A stretch of DNA of 33,467 bases, from NCBI RefSeq assembly GCF_000372525.1, contig NZ_AQUR01000062.1:1-33467 (forward strand), read 5' to 3'. This document shows positions 15,894-23,766 of the stretch, piece after piece. Origin of the DNA: Cupriavidus neocaledonicus. Lineage in GTDB: Bacteria; Pseudomonadota; Gammaproteobacteria; Burkholderiales; Burkholderiaceae. The translations under genes and the position numbers were made by a program. The notes under the pieces were generated by a model that worked only from the letters and a program-made list of their open reading frames with translations, was not told the origin of the DNA and did no database searches. The first letter of the stretch is position 1, and each line of letters opens with the position of its first letter.

Positions 15894-17131
15894 TGCGCGG
15901 CGCGAAAATGGATCAGGTCACGTCCGTGACCGACGCGCAGGAGCGCACGGTCAAGGGGAAACTCCCTCGCAATGTGCTGTTCGCCCTCGGTGGCATCTCG
16001 GCGGTACTGGTCGGTGGGTTGGGCTACTACTTCCAAACCATCACCGACGATCAGCTCGAAGCGAAGGCGGAACAGGCGCGCGCGGATCAAATCAAGCAGC
16101 GTGCGGGCAACGCCGACACCGGCCAAAGCCTCGAGGCCGCGATCCGCGCGCAGGCAGACAAGGCCCGCGAGGAAGCGGAGCGGCAGCGCAAAGCCGCTAT
16201 TGCCCCTGACACGAAAACGCCGGTCATGACCGCATCGGACCTGGGCGGCGGGGCGAAGGCCAGCCCCACCGTGGACCCGAATAAGAACGAGCAGGATGAT
16301 CTCTACACGGCACCGGTGTTCAAATCGGGCGCGCGCAAATCGCAACTGAATCAAAGCCGGACGCCGCCCGGCATGGCCGATGTCACGGACCCGGCTCAGA
16401 TGCGTGCGCTGCAGCAGGCGGTGGCGGCACGCCAGGGCGCTGCGAACGCGGCCGCACTGGCACAGGAAGGCGCGACAGCGCCACAGTTGCCCGGCGACCG
16501 GCAGTTCCTGCGGGACGCCGGCGGCACGACGACGTTGCGAACCGGCTTCGATGGCAAGTTGCCAAAATGCACGGTCAGCCGGGGCTTCGTCATCCCAGCG
16601 AACTTTGCCGGCGGACTCAACTCGGACAAGCCGGGCGAATTCCGCGCCACCGTGTCACAGGACGTCTATGACACCGTGCAGGGCAACTGCAAGGTCATTC
16701 CTGCGGGCAGCACGCTGGTTGGCATCTATAGCGCCGACATTGCGGTCGGCCAGGAGCGCGTCCTCACGGCGTTCGTGCGCATGCAACTGCCGAACGGCAA
16801 GACCGTGCCGCTGATGGGCATGCAGGGCGCTGATCCGGATGGCACCGCCGGCAATAGCGGCGACGTCAACAACCACTTTCTGAAGATCTTCACCGGTGCG
16901 CTGGTGATCGGTGCGCTGTCGCTTCGATTCAACGATAACCCAACCACTACCACCGTCGGGCCGGCGGGGCTGGTCGCCTATGGGAACGCTGCAGGGCAGA
17001 TTGCCACGCAGACGGCGCAGACCATCCTGAACCGTAACCAGAATATCCGTCCGACCATCACGACCGAGCCGGGGCAAAAGATGCTGGTTCAGGTCAAGCA
17101 TGACATCGTGCTGGAGCCCTATCGTGACTAA
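15893..17131 (+). CDS. virB10: VirB10/TrbI channel protein
   Basis: VirB10 spans from inner to outer membrane and senses energy from the ATPases. The 412 residues show a short cytoplasmic N-terminus, one membrane helix (about 25-44, FALGGISAVLVGGLGYYF), a charged and Pro-rich periplasmic linker and the conserved C-terminal beta-barrel with KCTVSRGFVIPANF, GSTLVGIYSADI and NNHFLKIFTGALVIGAL (antenna region). The start overlaps the virB9 stop in a TGATG junction. Confidence 0.92.
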   Translation: MRGAKMDQVTSVTDAQERTVKGKLPRNVLFALGGISAVLVGGLGYYFQTITDDQLEAKAEQARADQIKQRAGNADTGQSLEAAIRAQADKAREEAERQRKAAIAPDTKTPVMTASDLGGGAKASPTVDPNKNEQDDLYTAPVFKSGARKSQLNQSRTPPGMADVTDPAQMRALQQAVAARQGAANAAALAQEGATAPQLPGDRQFLRDAGGTTTLRTGFDGKLPKCTVSRGFVIPANFAGGLNSDKPGEFRATVSQDVYDTVQGNCKVIPAGSTLVGIYSADIAVGQERVLTAFVRMQLPNGKTVPLMGMQGADPDGTAGNSGDVNNHFLKIFTGALVIGALSLRFNDNPTTTTVGPAGLVAYGNAAGQIATQTAQTILNRNQNIRPTITTEPGQKMLVQVKHDIVLEPYRD

Positions 17132-17927
17132 GCGGCTTGCGGGCATGCTCTGGTTGGCTGCCGGACTCATCACTGCCGGCGCACAGGCTGCAACGATCGA
17201 CGCGGTCATTAGCCCCACTGCCATCGTGGTGAAGGTGGACGGGCAGGCCCGGTTACACACCATGGAAGGAAAGCCGGTTCTGTACTGCGGACTCGATGCG
17301 TTCCTTGCTTGGTCGGCACGTCTGCTGGGCGCGCAGGTCGATGCCGGGGCGGAAGCCGGCCCGGTCGTGACACTGGCTGGCAAGCCTGTGCCGATCACCG
17401 CATTGCTGGTGCGCGAAGGTTGGCTGCGCCCGTCCGCGCTGAACGATGCCGCTCAGGAAGCCATCGCGGAGCGGCGCGGTGGCTGGGCGTGCGCGCCGAA
17501 GACCGAGCCGTTCGCGCAGATGGGCGGCCGCGTGGATCCCAAGATTACAGCGGGCATCGCCATGAACGAGTCGTCTTACCGCGGCCGGCCCTGGCCTTGG
17601 ACGCTTAACGTGGCAGGACGCGGCATGTTCTTCTCGACGCGCGAGGAAGCCTACGCGGCCATCAACCGGCTTCTGGCCAACCAGCGCTGCGATTTCGATG
17701 TCGGGCTGATGCAGGTGAACTGGTGCTACCACGGCAAGCGCTTCGCCTCGCCATGGGAGGCGCTGGCGCCGGCGACGAACATCCGCGTGGCGGAAGACAT
17801 TCTGGCAGAGAACCTGCAACGAAGCGGCTCTCCGATGAAGGCGGTGGCGTGGTACCACAGCGCGAACCCTGAGCGCGGTGGGCCGTACTTCTCCCGATTC
17901 ATGAAACACGTGGCGCAATTCCAATGA
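17124..17927 (+). CDS. Lytic transglycosylase with SNase-like N-terminal domain
   Basis: A GTG at 17124 with GGAG seven bases upstream is the best start; it overlaps the virB10 stop and yields 267 residues with a signal peptide ending in AGAQAA. Residues about 23-121 resemble the staphylococcal-nuclease OB fold (ARLHTMEGKPV early, LVREGWL and AIAERRGGW late) but lack the DGDT and RL.GID.PE catalytic motifs, so nuclease activity is unlikely. Residues about 138-265 are an SLT domain with the catalytic Glu in AMNESSY (149) and GLMQVNW (194-200). It probably opens peptidoglycan for the channel, as VirB1 does. The fusion is unusual. Confidence 0.75.
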   Translation: MTKRLAGMLWLAAGLITAGAQAATIDAVISPTAIVVKVDGQARLHTMEGKPVLYCGLDAFLAWSARLLGAQVDAGAEAGPVVTLAGKPVPITALLVREGWLRPSALNDAAQEAIAERRGGWACAPKTEPFAQMGGRVDPKITAGIAMNESSYRGRPWPWTLNVAGRGMFFSTREEAYAAINRLLANQRCDFDVGLMQVNWCYHGKRFASPWEALAPATNIRVAEDILAENLQRSGSPMKAVAWYHSANPERGGPYFSRFMKHVAQFQ

Positions 17928-19201
17928 TCAGGTCGTTCATTCTCTCTGCACTGGCGTTGGTGGCTGTACAGGCCATGGCCGCCGACACCGACCCGCTCGA
18001 TTTCGACTACCAGGTCATTGCGCGCGCCGCCGATCGTCCCGCGATGGTGTTCAACGATGGACTGTCGACCTACATCCAGCCGCGGCACGGCCAGGTCGTG
18101 CAAGCCGACGGCGCCATCCAAAATGGCCCGTACTGGGTGATCGACGGCGTGCCGGAGGTGGTCCGCTACTCCGTCAGTGGTCAGCCGGTTGTCGCGCGCT
18201 GGAAGCGAGCCAACGGCTTCACGTCCGAGCCGGCAAATCCGGTGGGAGACATGCCACGGAGTCTCGCCGCGATCTCCGGACGACTGGCGATGATCGGCAA
18301 CTACGCCGGCCAGCCGTTGGTGCGCGCTGGCCGTTCGAACCTGCCGCTCGCGCAGATGATCAAGTCGATCGCGCCGGCGGGGTGGACCGGCACCGCCCAG
18401 AAGGATATCTCCCTGACCGACGACGTGGCACTGGATACCCGCGGCGGGGAGAACTGGCTGCAAGCGCTCGCGCGGGTGCTTGAACAGCGCAATCTCTACG
18501 CGGAAGTGGACTTCACGCGCCGGAACATTGCGCTGCGTGCCGGACCGCCGAAGAGCTTCTCCGTGGCCGAGACCGGCTCAAGCGCCGCGACACCTGGCGG
18601 CGTGTTGCAGGCCGCTCTGACGACGCCGGGCAACGTGGCTGCAGCGCCGAAAGAGCCTGCGGCGCCGACGTTGCCGGTGGCTGGCACGCCGCTGCCGGAA
18701 GGGCCGACGTTGGCCTCCGCCTTCGGAGCACTGGCGATCCGTGACAACAAGCAAGGTCGGATCGAGATTCGCTTCGAGCAGGAGCCCAAGGACCTGGTCC
18801 TGCGTGACGAGACCGATAGCAAGATCTGGACGAGGTGGGACGAGGCCCAGCGCGTGTTGTCCTTCGCGACCGTTGACCGGTTCACTGCGACTGCGGACGG
18901 CAAGGCCGTCGAAGTCAGGCGCTCGCCGGAGATCGATTACGAATTTCCGCGCGAGAACAGCGCCGGCCTGGAAATGGTCTTCGAGAAAGACGGCGCCACC
19001 TACCTGAGCTTTGCCAAGTCGTTGGTGAGCGTTTCTGTGTTCGGTGATGAGCATCAGCGCAACGGTGAACACAAGGACCGCTACTACAAGTTCAACGGCA
19101 TTGCCGCACGCCTGACGGTGATCGCGGACGGCAATGTGGTCTACGTGGACCGCTCGCCGCAGGTGCGGTTCAAAGAGCAGCCGGGCAAGGTGGCACTGTG
19201 A
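17924..19201 (+). CDS. VirB9-like/TcpQ-like chimeric periplasmic protein
   Basis: The 425-residue secreted protein (signal peptide ending AMAADT) seems to hold three parts. Residues about 24-94 (LDFDYQVIARAADRPAMVF, then DGLSTYIQ) resemble the VirB9 C-terminal sandwich; the VirB9 of this operon has LNFEYAISG and FDDGKALWL at the same places. Residues about 138-206 (NLPLAQMIKSIAPAGW, LEQRNLYAEVDFTRRNI) resemble a TcpQ domain, as in thin-pilus PilL proteins. A Pro/Ala linker leads to residues 335-416 (EIDYEF, EMVFEKDGATYLSF), a second VirB9-like copy. It sits exactly between the T4SS and pilus genes. An adaptor between the outer-membrane ring and the secretin is a reasonable guess, not shown by the sequence. 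Confidence 0.6.
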   Translation: MIRSFILSALALVAVQAMAADTDPLDFDYQVIARAADRPAMVFNDGLSTYIQPRHGQVVQADGAIQNGPYWVIDGVPEVVRYSVSGQPVVARWKRANGFTSEPANPVGDMPRSLAAISGRLAMIGNYAGQPLVRAGRSNLPLAQMIKSIAPAGWTGTAQKDISLTDDVALDTRGGENWLQALARVLEQRNLYAEVDFTRRNIALRAGPPKSFSVAETGSSAATPGGVLQAALTTPGNVAAAPKEPAAPTLPVAGTPLPEGPTLASAFGALAIRDNKQGRIEIRFEQEPKDLVLRDETDSKIWTRWDEAQRVLSFATVDRFTATADGKAVEVRRSPEIDYEFPRENSAGLEMVFEKDGATYLSFAKSLVSVSVFGDEHQRNGEHKDRYYKFNGIAARLTVIADGNVVYVDRSPQVRFKEQPGKVAL

Positions 19202-19635
19202 AGATCCGCTGGATGGTGGCGCTCACGGCATCCGCCTTGCTGGCCAGCGCAGCTCGTGCCGACTGCCTCGATGATGCCGCGAAGTTCCATGGGGTCAGCC
19301 CCTCCTTGCTCCGGAGCATCGCGTTGCAGGAGTCGGGCATGCGGCCGTGGGTCACGAATCGCAATGGCAACGGTTCGGAGGATATCGGCCTCATGCAGAT
19401 CAACTCGATCCACCTGCCGCGCCTGGGCAGGTATGGGATCACGCGCGCCCACCTGTTTGATGGGTGCATCAATGCCTACGTCGGCGCGTGGATTCTGCGC
19501 GAGAACATCCAGCGCTTCGGACCAACGTGGAAGGCGGTCGGGGCCTACAACGCCTCCTCGCCCGACAAGCAGTTGCGCTACGCCAACCAGATTCATGCGC
19601 GGTGGCAGGCGCTGCAGCGCGCCGCCTTGCGGTAG
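19198..19635 (+). CDS. Lytic transglycosylase (PilT/VirB1/IagB type)
   Basis: This 145-residue precursor starts at a GTG overlapping the previous stop. After a signal peptide (ending ARADC) comes an SLT domain with IALQESGMRPWVTNRNGNG (catalytic Glu in LQESG), DIGLMQINSIHLPRL and GAYNASS. The size fits the R64 PilT/IagB transglycosylases, which cleave peptidoglycan for pilus or secretion assembly. With the gene at 17124 it is the second transglycosylase in this operon; this one likely serves the pilus. Confidence 0.9.
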   Translation: MKIRWMVALTASALLASAARADCLDDAAKFHGVSPSLLRSIALQESGMRPWVTNRNGNGSEDIGLMQINSIHLPRLGRYGITRAHLFDGCINAYVGAWILRENIQRFGPTWKAVGAYNASSPDKQLRYANQIHARWQALQRAALR

Positions 19636-19663
19636 TTCCTTCACCTCAACCGAACGCATAGTT

Positions 19664-20164
19664 ATGTGCCAATCCAACCGAACCGTTCGCATTGCCGTCG
19701 CCGCAGCATCACTCTTGAGCGGCCTGATCCTTGTGCCGGCGGTGCACGCCTCGCAGCTGTCGAACGACGGCTGGCAGCAACTGCAGGCGCCACGTGCCGC
19801 CAAGGCTGCTGCCAGCCAGACATTGCTGGCCGCCAATACACCATCCGCAGGCGCAGCGCCGAGCAAGGCCAGCACGCCGGCCGTGCCGAACATCGCGCCG
19901 GCGGCCGGGGCCGTGTTCCGGCTTGTCAAAGGGGAGGCACTTCAACAGCAGCTTCAGAACTGGGCGAGCCGGGCCGGGTGGACGGTGGCCTGGAACGTGC
20001 CGGACGGCTGGATCGTGCCCGGCGACAAGGACTACGGCAGCGACTTCGAAAGCGCAGTCAAGCGGGTGGTGGAGGAGCTGGCCAATAACGGCGCCGACGT
20101 GGTGGGGGATAGCTGGCGCGGCAATCGCACGGTGATTATCAGCCAAAACGGGATGGTCCAATGA
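19664..20164 (+). CDS. TcpQ-domain pilus assembly protein (PilL-like)
   Basis: The 166-residue secreted protein has a signal peptide (ending VHAS), an Ala/Pro linker and a C-terminal TcpQ-type domain (about 85-160) with LVKGEALQQQLQNWASRAGW, WNVPDGWIVPGD and a closing TVIISQN. TcpQ domains occur in PilL of R64-type pili and in TcpQ of Vibrio and assist secretin assembly. The last bases overlap the start of the secretin gene (ATGA), supporting a joint function. Confidence 0.8.
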   Translation: MCQSNRTVRIAVAAASLLSGLILVPAVHASQLSNDGWQQLQAPRAAKAAASQTLLAANTPSAGAAPSKASTPAVPNIAPAAGAVFRLVKGEALQQQLQNWASRAGWTVAWNVPDGWIVPGDKDYGSDFESAVKRVVEELANNGADVVGDSWRGNRTVIISQNGMVQ

Positions 20165-21831
20165 TGATGAAGAAGAGCAATGCAGCGCGCTACACCGCGT
20201 CCGCCGTGGCGGCCGCCACGCTGCTGTCGGGCTGCGGTGTGATGGAAACGCGCAACGTACAGAACGCCATCGGCAACGAGGCGCACGCCGCATACGCCGA
20301 TGCGCCTCGCAGCCGCCCGGTGTTCCGGGTGCATGAGGGCGCCTGGCTGATGGGGGAAAAGATCCGCGCCAGCAAGCCGCAGCCGGACATCTACAACAAA
20401 CACGTGGTGTTCAAGGGCACGCTTGGATCCTTGACGGAAGCTGCAAACTGGATCGCGCAGAGCGTCGGCGTGCGCGCGACCGTGGACGCCTCAGCCGTGG
20501 CGTCCGCAACGGGCGGTTCGGCACCAGCGCAACCTGCCGCCGGATCGCGGCCGACTGGGCCAATTCCGATGGGTGGCACGCCCCGAGTGGACCTGGCCGC
20601 CCCGTTGGCCGGCGCTTCCGGCTCGGGCCAGGGTGCTGGCATGGCGATCACTACGCCCTTGACCCTCCGTTACGAAGGCAACTTCAAGGGTTTCCTCGAT
20701 GCCGTCGAGGCGTATTTTTGGGTCTGGTCGCGTTACAACGATGGGACGGTGTCGTTCTTCCGGACGGAAACCCGGACCTTCATGCTGCCGAGCCTCGCGG
20801 ATGCCTCATCCATGAACGGTTCGATCACCACGTCGGACAGCAGCTCCGGGGGCATGGCCGGCGCCGGCGGGAACGGCGGCAGTTCAGGCGGAAGTGGTGG
20901 CCGTAGCGGCCAGTCGATGAACATGTCCGTCGAGATGAAGCCGTGGGAAACGCTGCAGGCGACTGCCAAGGCCGTCGCTGGCGCGAGCGCCGAAGTCGTG
21001 GTCGACAAGAACCTTGGCACCCTGACCGTGACGGGCGATCCGGTGCAATGCGATCGCATCGAACAGTTCGTCAAGAGCCTGGCGGCCATGTACGGCAAGC
21101 AGGTGGCGATCGACGTGCAGGTCTACGAAGTCCGCGTCACGCGTGAGGACAACTACGGGCTGAACCTGTCGCTCGCCTATCAAAGCTCCGCTGGCCAGAC
21201 CGGCGTCGCGTTCAGTTCCGTCAGCACGCCGACGATCTCAGGCAGTGCCACCCCCATGAATCTGGGCGCGACCATCATGAGTGGTCCTTTCGCCGGCAGC
21301 AAGGCCGTCGTGCAGGCGCTCTCGACGCTTGGCAATGTATCGCAGGTGGTATCGCGCTCGGGCGTCACGCAAAACGGCAAAGTCCTGGCTTTGCAGACCG
21401 CCACGCTGCAGGACTATGTCGCGCAGTCGCAAACGACGCTGGCTGCCAATGTCGGTTCCACCAGTTCCATCCAGACCGGAACGGTGACCTACGGCTTTAC
21501 CAGCAACTTCCTACCCAAGGTGGTCGATGGCCGGATTCTGATGAACTTCGACATGACGCTGTCGGACCTGCTGCCGCTGCAGCGATTCAACTCGGGCGGG
21601 GACGCGAACCAGACCAGTGTGCAGCTGCGCACCATGCCGACCAACCGGTTCACGCAGTCGATCACCTTGAAGCCGGGTGAATCGCTGGTGCTCACAGGCC
21701 TGCGCAACCAGAAGGCGTCTACGACCAATAACGGCGTCGGCGAGCCGTGGATGGCCGCACTCGGTGGTGGCGTCGGTGCGCTCAAGGGAGACACGGTCAT
21801 CGCCATCATGATCTCGGCCCGCTTGCTGTAA
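20161..21831 (+). CDS. pilN: PilN-family outer membrane secretin lipoprotein
   Basis: PilN forms the outer-membrane ring through which the thin pilus passes. The 556-residue precursor has a lipobox LLSGC near residue 21-25, N-terminal secretin-type domains, a Gly/Ser-rich linker (about 220-258) and a secretin C-terminal domain with VAIDVQVYEVRVTREDNYGLNL, SGVTQNGKVLALQTATLQDYV, GFTSNFLPKVVDGRILMNFD and LKPGESLVLTGL. Length matches R64 PilN. Confidence 0.93.
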   Translation: MMMKKSNAARYTASAVAAATLLSGCGVMETRNVQNAIGNEAHAAYADAPRSRPVFRVHEGAWLMGEKIRASKPQPDIYNKHVVFKGTLGSLTEAANWIAQSVGVRATVDASAVASATGGSAPAQPAAGSRPTGPIPMGGTPRVDLAAPLAGASGSGQGAGMAITTPLTLRYEGNFKGFLDAVEAYFWVWSRYNDGTVSFFRTETRTFMLPSLADASSMNGSITTSDSSSGGMAGAGGNGGSSGGSGGRSGQSMNMSVEMKPWETLQATAKAVAGASAEVVVDKNLGTLTVTGDPVQCDRIEQFVKSLAAMYGKQVAIDVQVYEVRVTREDNYGLNLSLAYQSSAGQTGVAFSSVSTPTISGSATPMNLGATIMSGPFAGSKAVVQALSTLGNVSQVVSRSGVTQNGKVLALQTATLQDYVAQSQTTLAANVGSTSSIQTGTVTYGFTSNFLPKVVDGRILMNFDMTLSDLLPLQRFNSGGDANQTSVQLRTMPTNRFTQSITLKPGESLVLTGLRNQKASTTNNGVGEPWMAALGGGVGALKGDTVIAIMISARLL

Positions 21832-21846
21832 CCCAGAGACAATTCC

Positions 21847-22521
21847 ATGCAGAATCGCGCATTCAATCATCGTTGGCCCCCTGCCGCGCTGGCTTTTGCC
21901 GCTACCGTCGGCCTCTCGGCTGCCGCCCCTGCCAATGCGGCGTCGGCGATGTCGAACCCTGTCGCAGCGGCGATCGCGTCGGCGGGAGGCAGCCCAGGGA
22001 CGTCGCAATCTGGCACCGCTCCGTCAATGCAACCGACGGCTGCCGCCCCAGCGGCGGGCGTTGCGAGCCCCACAGCGACGAGCACGCCCGCGGCAGAAGC
22101 CGTCCAACCGTTGCGTCCCACTGACGCGCCGGAACTCGCGGCTTTGCAGTCCCAAATGGCTTTGTGGAAGGCGCGCGCTGAGATCGCCAAGTACAAGGCA
22201 GAGGCCAAGCGGGCGGAGGATTCGCTGATTGCAGCTCCTGCCGGTGCGGCGGCGGGCGCCGGTGTGGCATCGATTTCGCTGGCCGGTCCGATGCCGGTCG
22301 GCGGCGTTGCAGAGCGCGCACCGCGGCTCGCGCCGGAGGCGCCCCGCGTGGTGTCGCTGCGCGCGTTCGACGGTCACTACAACGCGGTTGTGGAAGTCAG
22401 CGGTCGAACCATCCCAGTCCAGGCTGGCGACACGCTGGACGGCGGCTGGAAGGTCGTCAGCATCGACGACGGTGGGGTGAAGCTTGCCAACGGCAAGCGC
22501 GTGCGCACGCTGAGGCCTTGA
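21847..22521 (+). CDS. pilP: PilP-type pilus assembly protein
   Basis: The 224-residue precursor has a signal peptide (to about ANAAS), a long Ala/Pro/Thr-rich segment, a short helical stretch with ALWKARAEIAKYKAEAKRAED and a C-terminal beta domain (about 170-223) with GHYNAVVEVSGRTIPVQAG, DGGWKVVSID and KLANGKRVRTL. The C-terminal pattern and position next to PilN and PilO fit R64-type PilP, which links the inner-membrane platform to the secretin. Confidence 0.8.
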   Translation: MQNRAFNHRWPPAALAFAATVGLSAAAPANAASAMSNPVAAAIASAGGSPGTSQSGTAPSMQPTAAAPAAGVASPTATSTPAAEAVQPLRPTDAPELAALQSQMALWKARAEIAKYKAEAKRAEDSLIAAPAGAAAGAGVASISLAGPMPVGGVAERAPRLAPEAPRVVSLRAFDGHYNAVVEVSGRTIPVQAGDTLDGGWKVVSIDDGGVKLANGKRVRTLRP

Positions 22522-22524
22522 GCG

Positions 22525-23766
22525 ATGGCTGAGATCCTGTCATTCCCCGGACTGAAGGGCAGCTTCGCCATCGGGCTGACCTGGCAACACGAGGAAGCCC
22601 AGCCGAGCCAGGGTGTCCTACGCGCGCGCGCGCTGGAACTCGGCCGGAACGTCCGCTGGGGCCTGGTGCATCAAAGCGCGGAAGGGGCCATCCAGACCGG
22701 ATTCTGCGAAGCGATCGCCGGCGCGAAGCCGGCCGGGCTGAAGCCGCTCGCCGCGGTCGTTGCCGGCCAGCACCGCCAGCCATGGAGGGGACTCTTCCAC
22801 CTGCAGGGCAGCCTCTACTGGTACATCGCCGTCCGGCAGGGCCACGCCGTCATTGCCGGTGGCGACCGGGTGGGCACCCTGGAGGAACTGGCACCGATCC
22901 GGGAGCGGCATCGCGCCCTTGGGGAATGGACGGAGGTAGAAGGGACGATACGGGATCTCGCCAACATGGCGCGGGCTGCAAAGGGCGTGTCGCCTATGCG
23001 GGACGTGCTGACTGGACCTTGGAAGTCGACCTCCTATGCGGTGGCAGCGGCAATCGGCGTCGTGGCGCTTCTCGTCGGAGGCTGGTACTGGTACGACCAA
23101 CAGCAAGCCGCTGAGCGTGAGGCGCAGTTGATGCGACAGCGCGCGGTTGCCGCCGCGCAGCTCGCCAATGAGGCCGCAAGGCAGCGGGCCATACCCTGGG
23201 TCGAGGAGGCGATGCCGACCGCCTTCCTGCAGGCCTGTCGCCGCGCCTGGGACCGGCAGGTCCTTGCGGAGGCCGGCTGGACGCTTGCCAGCTGGCGCTG
23301 CAAGCCGGCCACGTCGACCGCCCTGACGATCGAAACCACGTGGAAGCGCGATGGCGGCTTGGCTGCCAATGCTCCCGGAGCGCTTTCCACGGACGGCAAT
23401 CAAGCGACGGCGACGGCGAATGCGCCGGCGGCATTCCTGCCTTCCCCGCGCGCAGTCAGTGCGACAGCCGCCGCGCAGCGGTCGATGTGGACGTACGCAC
23501 AGGGTAACGGCGTGAGCTTGCAGTTGACCTCGCCGCCCGCGCTGCTGCCGGCAGACGGCAACACCCCGGTCGATCCGTGGCTCGCCATGACCGCGGACAT
23601 CGGCTTTGGCGCGCCGCCGTGGCTGGGTGTGGGCGAGGGACTGGATGACGTGGCAGGCCTGCGGCTGACCGAAGTCAGCTACGAAGCAGCTGCCCAGTTA
23701 TGGAAGGGCACCGGAAAACTGTACGCAATGCGGGACGGTGCAGTGCCGCCCGCTGGGAGTCAATGA
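22525..23766 (+). CDS. pilO: PilO-type pilus inner-membrane protein
   Basis: This 413-residue protein begins 3 nt after pilP. It has a cytoplasmic N-terminal domain (about 1-165) with GSLYWYIAVRQGHAVIAGGD, one membrane helix (about 172-192, AVAAAIGVVALLVGGWYWY), a coiled-coil-like Gln/Ala stretch and a periplasmic domain with AFLQACRRAW and AGWTLASWRC. This layout matches R64-type PilO, the actin-like-fold inner-membrane component of type IVb pili. Confidence 0.85.
   Translation: MAEILSFPGLKGSFAIGLTWQHEEAQPSQGVLRARALELGRNVRWGLVHQSAEGAIQTGFCEAIAGAKPAGLKPLAAVVAGQHRQPWRGLFHLQGSLYWYIAVRQGHAVIAGGDRVGTLEELAPIRERHRALGEWTEVEGTIRDLANMARAAKGVSPMRDVLTGPWKSTSYAVAAAIGVVALLVGGWYWYDQQQAAEREAQLMRQRAVAAAQLANEAARQRAIPWVEEAMPTAFLQACRRAWDRQVLAEAGWTLASWRCKPATSTALTIETTWKRDGGLAANAPGALSTDGNQATATANAPAAFLPSPRAVSATAAAQRSMWTYAQGNGVSLQLTSPPALLPADGNTPVDPWLAMTADIGFGAPPWLGVGEGLDDVAGLRLTEVSYEAAAQLWKGTGKLYAMRDGAVPPAGSQ

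Noticed and set aside
16655..17398. Long open frame opposite virB10 and the transglycosylase gene
   Set aside because: It spans the junction of two well-supported genes on the other strand and has no domain features; a GC-driven shadow.
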